This document shows, one piece after another, positions 63,991 through 64,000 of a DNA stretch of 64,000 nt; positions within the stretch are counted from its first letter, which is position 1, and every line of letters starts with the position of its first letter. The stretch covers positions 20,786,912 to 20,850,911 of the forward strand of contig NC_092675.1 in NCBI RefSeq assembly GCF_964355755.1, given 5' to 3'. The stretch comes from Antedon mediterranea (lineage: Eukaryota > Echinodermata > Crinoidea > Comatulida > Antedonidae). Under the pieces are notes generated by a model. That model saw nothing but the letters and a program-made list of their open reading frames with translations. It did not search any database and was not told the DNA's origin. Made by a program: the position numbers and the translations under genes.

Positions 63991-64000
63991 ATGACGTCGG

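Overview
The window is nuclear DNA of an intron-rich, AT-rich metazoan. Every gene is split into short exons with GT/AG borders, protein similarity is to animal extracellular-matrix proteins, and introns and spacers are crowded with MITEs, SINE-like pieces and satellites. Gene content and repeat style suggest a marine invertebrate, possibly an echinoderm. That placement is inference, and the species cannot be named from the sequence.

Layout. (1) 162-2552, plus strand: the last six exons (EGF-CUB-CUB-stop) of a tolloid/BMP1-type astacin metalloprotease whose catalytic part lies off the left edge. (2) About 3.5-9.8 kb, intergenic: a satellite block built from two kinds of imperfect palindrome with higher-order repetition, flanked by a related degenerate repeat. 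(3) 11676 to about 63352, minus strand: one FRAS1 gene, reconstructed here as 59 exons joining in frame to 3,882 codons including stop. From the N-terminus it encodes a putative signal peptide, five VWC modules, fourteen furin-like (FU) cysteine repeats, a CSPG/NG2 region of about twelve repeats, five Calx-beta domains, the conserved FRAS1 juxtamembrane region, one transmembrane helix and a tail ending in GTEV (PDZ ligand). (4) 63704-63990, minus strand, upstream of FRAS1: a frame resembling the N-terminal part of PIF/Harbinger (HARBI1-like) proteins.

The two genes are convergent, tail to tail, about 9.1 kb apart with the palindromic satellite between them. Both products act at the extracellular matrix: tolloid proteases process matrix and TGF-beta-pathway proteins, and FRAS1 is a basement-membrane protein tethered through its transmembrane segment. 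Nothing in the sequence shows that they work together.

Non-genic highlights: a 70-bp minisatellite (about 34 copies, with a 350-bp five-monomer higher-order period) in one FRAS1 intron; at least twelve copies of one MITE family, one ending about 10 bp from a splice donor; a fold-back element with a hammerhead-like core; a cysteine-rich gag-like fragment on the opposite strand of an intron; and a CpG-rich island in the first intron. All coordinates were read by eye. Exon borders may be off by a base or so, but the reading phases close across all joins from exon 2 to exon 59.
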